From Metallyticus violacea (taxonomy: Eukaryota > Arthropoda > Insecta > Mantodea > Metallyticidae): DNA of 64,000 nucleotides. The DNA is taken from the NCBI GenBank assembly GCA_030762175.1, contig CM060831.1, forward strand, positions 32,585,501 through 32,649,500. Reading direction: 5' to 3'. Positions 60,028-64,000 of this stretch are shown here, piece after piece. The notes beneath the pieces are model-generated. The model was not told where the DNA came from, did not search any database, and saw nothing but the letters and a program-made list of their open reading frames with translations. Position 1 is the stretch's first letter. Each line of letters begins with the position of its first letter. The position numbers and the translations under genes are program-made.

Positions 60028-61614
60028 GGAGTACACACTCACACAGGTTAAGATGTATCTTTATGCTTGTAAAGACCAAATTGGTTTATACGGCACCATG
60101 CTCGTCGCTGTGGAGAATTATGAACTCGATAGATTTTAGTACCTCTAACGGAAGTAATAATTTGTACAAATATTTATTGAGATGACCCCACATTGTAGCC
60201 CTGCAAAGGGGGAACGGTGAGGGTAGCGAAACCTAGAACCCATTTTTAAATTTTTTGGGACATAGCAAAAGACAAAATGTAAGAAAATTTTAAAAGCGCT
60301 GGTTGGGAAAATTTCCAGGAGAAAGGAATTCTACCCATGCATTGCTAATTTTCAAATCAAATTCAACAAAAGATTTCCAGTAAGATACGGGAAGCGAGAG
60401 GTTCAAGGCGTGGTTCCAAAAGCAACTCATTTTCCATATTCTTTTTTTTTTTTAAATTATTACTACCGTGAAACTAAGACATGGCTGAAATGTAAGGGAC
60501 TGGAATACGATTGTGAAGCCTTGTTTTGTGAAACAATTTACAATGAAAACCGCACTAAGAAATACATTGTTGATACATCAGTATCAATAAAAAAACAATA
60601 GGCATGCCCTCCATATTGCTGTAAAAGAGCGACCAAGCGTCCTCTCTTGTTCGGACACGTCTTTTTTACCTTTGAACGGGATCAGGGCGGATTTTTTTTA
60701 AAAAGAATGAAGTGTTCTCCTTTTTTTAAAACTTGTATGCCAGATATTTTGAAATTATCTCTTTTGATGTCTTTGTAGAACACTTGCTTTGCGTGTAGGT
60801 AGCAGTAGCATCAAGGGAATATATCTACCCATTCCCACAGATAGATTTTATATTTTTTATTCTGCTTTGCGTTCACTGAGGATTGCGCGTATGGATGTGC
60901 TGTTGTGTTTATTTTTCTGGACTATGTGGTTCTAAAATTAGTTAAATGGATTTACTGCATCTAGCTAGCAAAATATCGTGCGTTTAGAAAATAAAGAAAG
61001 TAATTTAAAATTGAATGTAAAGAAGCAAATAACTCTGAAACACAATACAAAATATCATTAAGTTCACATTAATGCCGTCGTTAGAATTTTGATAATTTAA
61101 TATATTTCCCTTGACTTTCATATAAAATCATTATTAGCAAGATTCATACTAATTATTTTGTACAAAATAGATATATAAATAATTTTAAGTATAATATGCA
61201 TAAGACTAAATATAAATTGGTATTTTGCCCCCATTTTTTCGTACAGTGTCTTCCTTTTTGAAGATGTTTGACCTCCTTTTAATTACTGTGTATCTGGCTA
61301 CCCTATGTTGGATGTGAAATACCATTGAATCTACCTGATTACAAGAGACCGGATTTTTATGTAATATAAAATTAAGAAATATTTACTTAAATATATACTA
61401 AAATATAATGAAATATGTATGTATTTAAATATGTAATATGATAATATAAATTGCACATTTACAATTAATAATTATCAAATTACATAAAATCCCGGAATTT
61501 AATAATTATAAATGGAAAATATGAGTTAATTTTACTCACCAGTCATCTTATATATAATAATTAACAATGCCATTACTTCAAAGTGCTCTAGAATCACTAT
61601 TTCTGATGATGATG

Positions 61615-61656
<42 letters not shown>

Positions 61657-61865
61657 CACAGTGATGTTTAAAGTACTACAGAACTTTCACTTTCACAGTT
61701 TTCATAATATTTCCTGAATATTTGAAATTTTGTTCCCAGTACACATATTATATTGCAAAGTTGCTATCAAGTTTATGTACACATGGACAAAACGATACAA
61801 AAAATAAGTTTCTTTATAAATCGTTAAAGGAATAAAAGAAGAGCAACTTACACTACTATTCTGCC
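60028..61865. other. AT-rich non-coding stretch
   Basis: No gene is recognised. It holds an ATT microsatellite at 61614-61654. Confidence 0.5.
61614..61654. repeat. ATT microsatellite
   Basis: About thirteen ATT units after a short GAT run. Confidence 0.95.
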
Positions 61866-62140
61866 TGCTGGTAGTGTCGGCGACTCTTTTCCGGAAGTTC
61901 TGAATTCCAATCCAGGTCTAGGTAAAAATTATTCAGAGTTTTTCCTGGCCCCGAGAAGATGAATGCGAAATAGTTTTAAGGTGCCAAGAACTCCAAGCTC
62001 ATTTGCATCATCATTAGTTCATTTCATTTCATTCATCCCAATAGACATACGATATTATGGTATTCAGTCCACAATCTACAGACGTTGCGAGAAGACCAAA
62101 GCTGTAAAAGCGACAATAAATAACAAATAAATAAACATAA
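61866..62140 (+). repeat. SINE C copy 3
   Basis: The degraded tRNA-like head (GCTGGTAGTGTCGGCGACTC, TTCCAATCCAGG) is followed by GTTTTTCCTGGCCCCGAGAA, GATGAATGCGAAATAGTTTT, GTGCCAAGAACTCCAAGCTC and CATTTCATTTCATTCATCCC, matching copy 1. It lacks the GGGCGTTAAAC segment present in copy 1 but shares the GTATTCAGTCCAC...GAAGACCAAAGC segment, and ends in an ATAAATAACAAATAAATAAA tail. Confidence 0.75.
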
Positions 62141-63426
62141 AAAACCAAACACCACACACCATGCTTACTTCATTGCACAGAACATAAAGTACTAATACTA
62201 ACTTCTGGGTAAATCAGAAGTGTCCGTTACACAAAATCATCTTATCGTATGAAGAAAACCATCTTTCGACATCGCAAGATGTTACAGGACTGTACTTCAA
62301 TAAGATAATTTTTTCCTCATTTTACATGAATCTTTTCTTTTTCCATATTTGTAGAAATTACTACAAGGAATGTATCTTCAAGACTCATAAATTGTAGTAA
62401 AGCCTGTGAAGTTAATTATGAATCTATCAAAACTTGTTTTCCGCATATAATTAGGAGCCAACCAGTTATGCTACAAACATTTGGAAATGTAGTGGTGTAT
62501 ATTTCAGGCACAAGCAGGAATTATTGACAACAGAAATGAATTATTGGAGATGTACTGTTCAAATTTCACGAAGAGAGAGGTTTACGTATGTTATTATTAT
62601 TAGACAGAGCGAGAGTGAGATAGAGAGAGGCAGAGAACACTTTGCATGCAATCTCAACTAGACAATGGGATGTTTGATGAGAACTGCCAGAACTTGCCCA
62701 AAATGGATCCCAGCAGGGAGACCTAACAGAGAACATTCTGAATCACATAGAAATAAGGAATGGGGGAGAAGAAAAACAAGCAACAGAAGGACAATGAGAG
62801 AGCTGGCAAGATAATTAAATTACATTTTAGTATTTCGCGTGCTTGTATTACTAATTATAATTAGATAGGGCAGCAAAATACATTTGTAGCTACGTCAAAC
62901 CTGATACATAGACAGGTAGAGCTTATAGAATGTCACAAATTCAAATAGCTGCAGATATAACTATAAACGTGGGTCAAAACTTTTGTACGCTTTCTGAAAC
63001 TGCTATTTTACGCTTGTGTGTAACTTAACAGAGAGCCAAACATTTATGAACTAACCATGTGAAATTATTGAAATGCTATTAATCTTATACATATATGGGC
63101 TACGGGAGAAAATCTGATATGTTCAAATTATCGATTTTTTTGTTTAGTTTTCGATATCAATCTGTAGCTCAGGTAGTACAGTGTGTTTGGCAAAATAAAA
63201 CCTGTTTGAATGTTTTACAACAGCATACAGGGGAATAATCTGATAATTTCATAGTATACAATGACACAAAATAATATTTTACGGTTTTCTACACTGCATT
63301 GCATTTGTTTTGGCTAACTGCATTGTGACAATACTGTGTTGGAAAGTGAATTTTTAAAACAGTTATAACTATTATCTGATGTAAAAAGATGCATAATGAG
63401 CCCAACATCATTGTTATTTATGCAGG

Positions 63427-63474
<48 letters not shown>

Positions 63475-63590
63475 TTATTTTATTGAAAATGCTAAGAAAA
63501 ATACAAACTACAAGAGTCTCCACATATCTGGCCCAGGCCATTTTAGGTATGCCTCCTCACGATTACAGAAATTTTCATACACCAATGATA
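62141..63590. other. non-coding stretch
   Basis: No gene is supported. It contains the AT microsatellite at 63429-63469. Confidence 0.5.
63429..63469. repeat. AT microsatellite
   Basis: About twenty TA units. Confidence 0.95.
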
Positions 63591-63660
63591 TTATATTAAC
63601 TCTTTATCTAAATTCTAAATAAATAAACAAAGTGCAAAGTTTCCATCTTGATTACATCAG
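63591..63660 (+). repeat. direct repeat pair, first unit end
   Basis: TAAATTCTAAATAAATAAAC, then AAAGTTTCCATCTTGATTAC and ATCAG, recurs at 63926-63992 with about 80 percent agreement by eye and an offset of about 333 bp. Confidence 0.75.
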
Positions 63661-63925
63661 ACCCCAGTCTCCGGTTCATCAACAGTAGCCTACTGGAATT
63701 CCTGGGGGCCTGGCTGCGACTCAACCCAGCGGACTAAAATAAAATATATCATTTACTCATACCATTATTTTATCAGTTACCTACAGTCTCTATAAACTAC
63801 TAATTCTTTTATTTCTTAAACATCTACTATGATGAAATTTGAAATTTATGAAGGGCTAAAAAAAATTGAATATAAACTACAATGGGGCCCCCCTTACAAT
63901 TACAATTGTTAATACAATAAATATT

Positions 63926-63992
63926 TTATACTAACATCTTAACCTAAATTCTAAATAGTTACAGTACAAAATTTCCACCTTGATTGCGTCAG
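63926..63992 (+). repeat. direct repeat pair, second unit at window edge
   Basis: Second copy of the 63591-63660 sequence (TAAATTCTAAATAGTTACAG, AAAATTTCCACCTTGATTGC). The window ends eight bases later, so a tandem array or a terminal repeat may continue outside. Confidence 0.75.
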
Positions 63993-64000
63993 TTTCCTGT

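Noticed and set aside
62520..62815. Possible LINE C-terminal basic region (RTARTCPKWIPAGRP-like reading)
   Set aside because: The match is too short and frame-dependent, with no RT or knuckle motif on either side.
1..64000. Telomeric TTAGG arrays, CRISPR-like arrays, rRNA or intact viral genes
   Set aside because: Looked for and not seen: no tandem TTAGG, no regularly spaced repeats with unique spacers, no rRNA-like GC-rich block and no recognisable viral reading frame.

Overview
This window looks like a piece of a large, AT-rich, gene-poor animal nuclear genome. An insect is the best guess, perhaps a polyneopteran such as a cockroach, termite, cricket or stick insect. The inference rests on three things: several mariner-type DNA transposons in different states of decay, tRNA-derived SINEs with A- and B-box heads, and non-LTR retrotransposon 3' ends ending in AATAAA-type repeats. 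There are also many microsatellites and no long open reading frames. No bacterial-style operon, CRISPR array or intact viral gene was seen. The species call is inference only.

Layout. 0-12 kb: a SINE A copy (335-612), a 5'-truncated Jockey-like LINE on the minus strand (about 1.8-2.85 kb), a mariner with both ends (6.89-8.04 kb), a SINE A inserted inside a SINE B with a 9-bp target duplication (9.03-9.59 kb), a mariner end fragment (10.2 kb) and an internally deleted mariner with inverted termini (10.81-11.58 kb). 12-25 kb: a LINE 3' region with a zinc-knuckle (13.5-14.2 kb), a decayed gene or transposon ORF on the minus strand (14.86-16.0 kb), a SINE B copy, a roughly 215-bp palindrome made of two opposed tRNA-like heads (19.69-19.90 kb), a large ACT-type microsatellite beside a small exon candidate (21.0-21.6 kb), a mariner (23.0-23.8 kb) and another LINE 3' end (24.1-24.6 kb). 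25-45 kb: SINE C and SINE A copies, the most gene-like single open segment (28.80-29.19 kb minus, bounded by splice-like signals), a GC-richer island with a perfect RFX X-box match (32.4 kb), and a 43-bp stump of SINE A with its own target duplication. 45-64 kb: three more mariner remnants, a LINE reverse-transcriptase scrap, a long inverted repeat around a CT/CA microsatellite (49.3-49.66 kb), a second copy of the 6.9-kb mariner family (53.8-55.2 kb), a frame-broken coding relic ending at a polyadenylation signal (56.05-56.6 kb), a diverged direct duplication (56.8/57.3 kb), and a SINE A and a SINE C copy.

Nothing here works together as a pathway. The window is a record of repeated transposition. 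The parts most likely to be host genes are the exon candidates at 28.8-29.2 kb and 21.5-21.6 kb, and possibly the degenerate coding stretches at 14.9-16.0, 38.6 and 56.0-56.6 kb. None of these could be assigned to a known protein by reading alone. Product names for transposons come from recognisable motifs and not from any database search.
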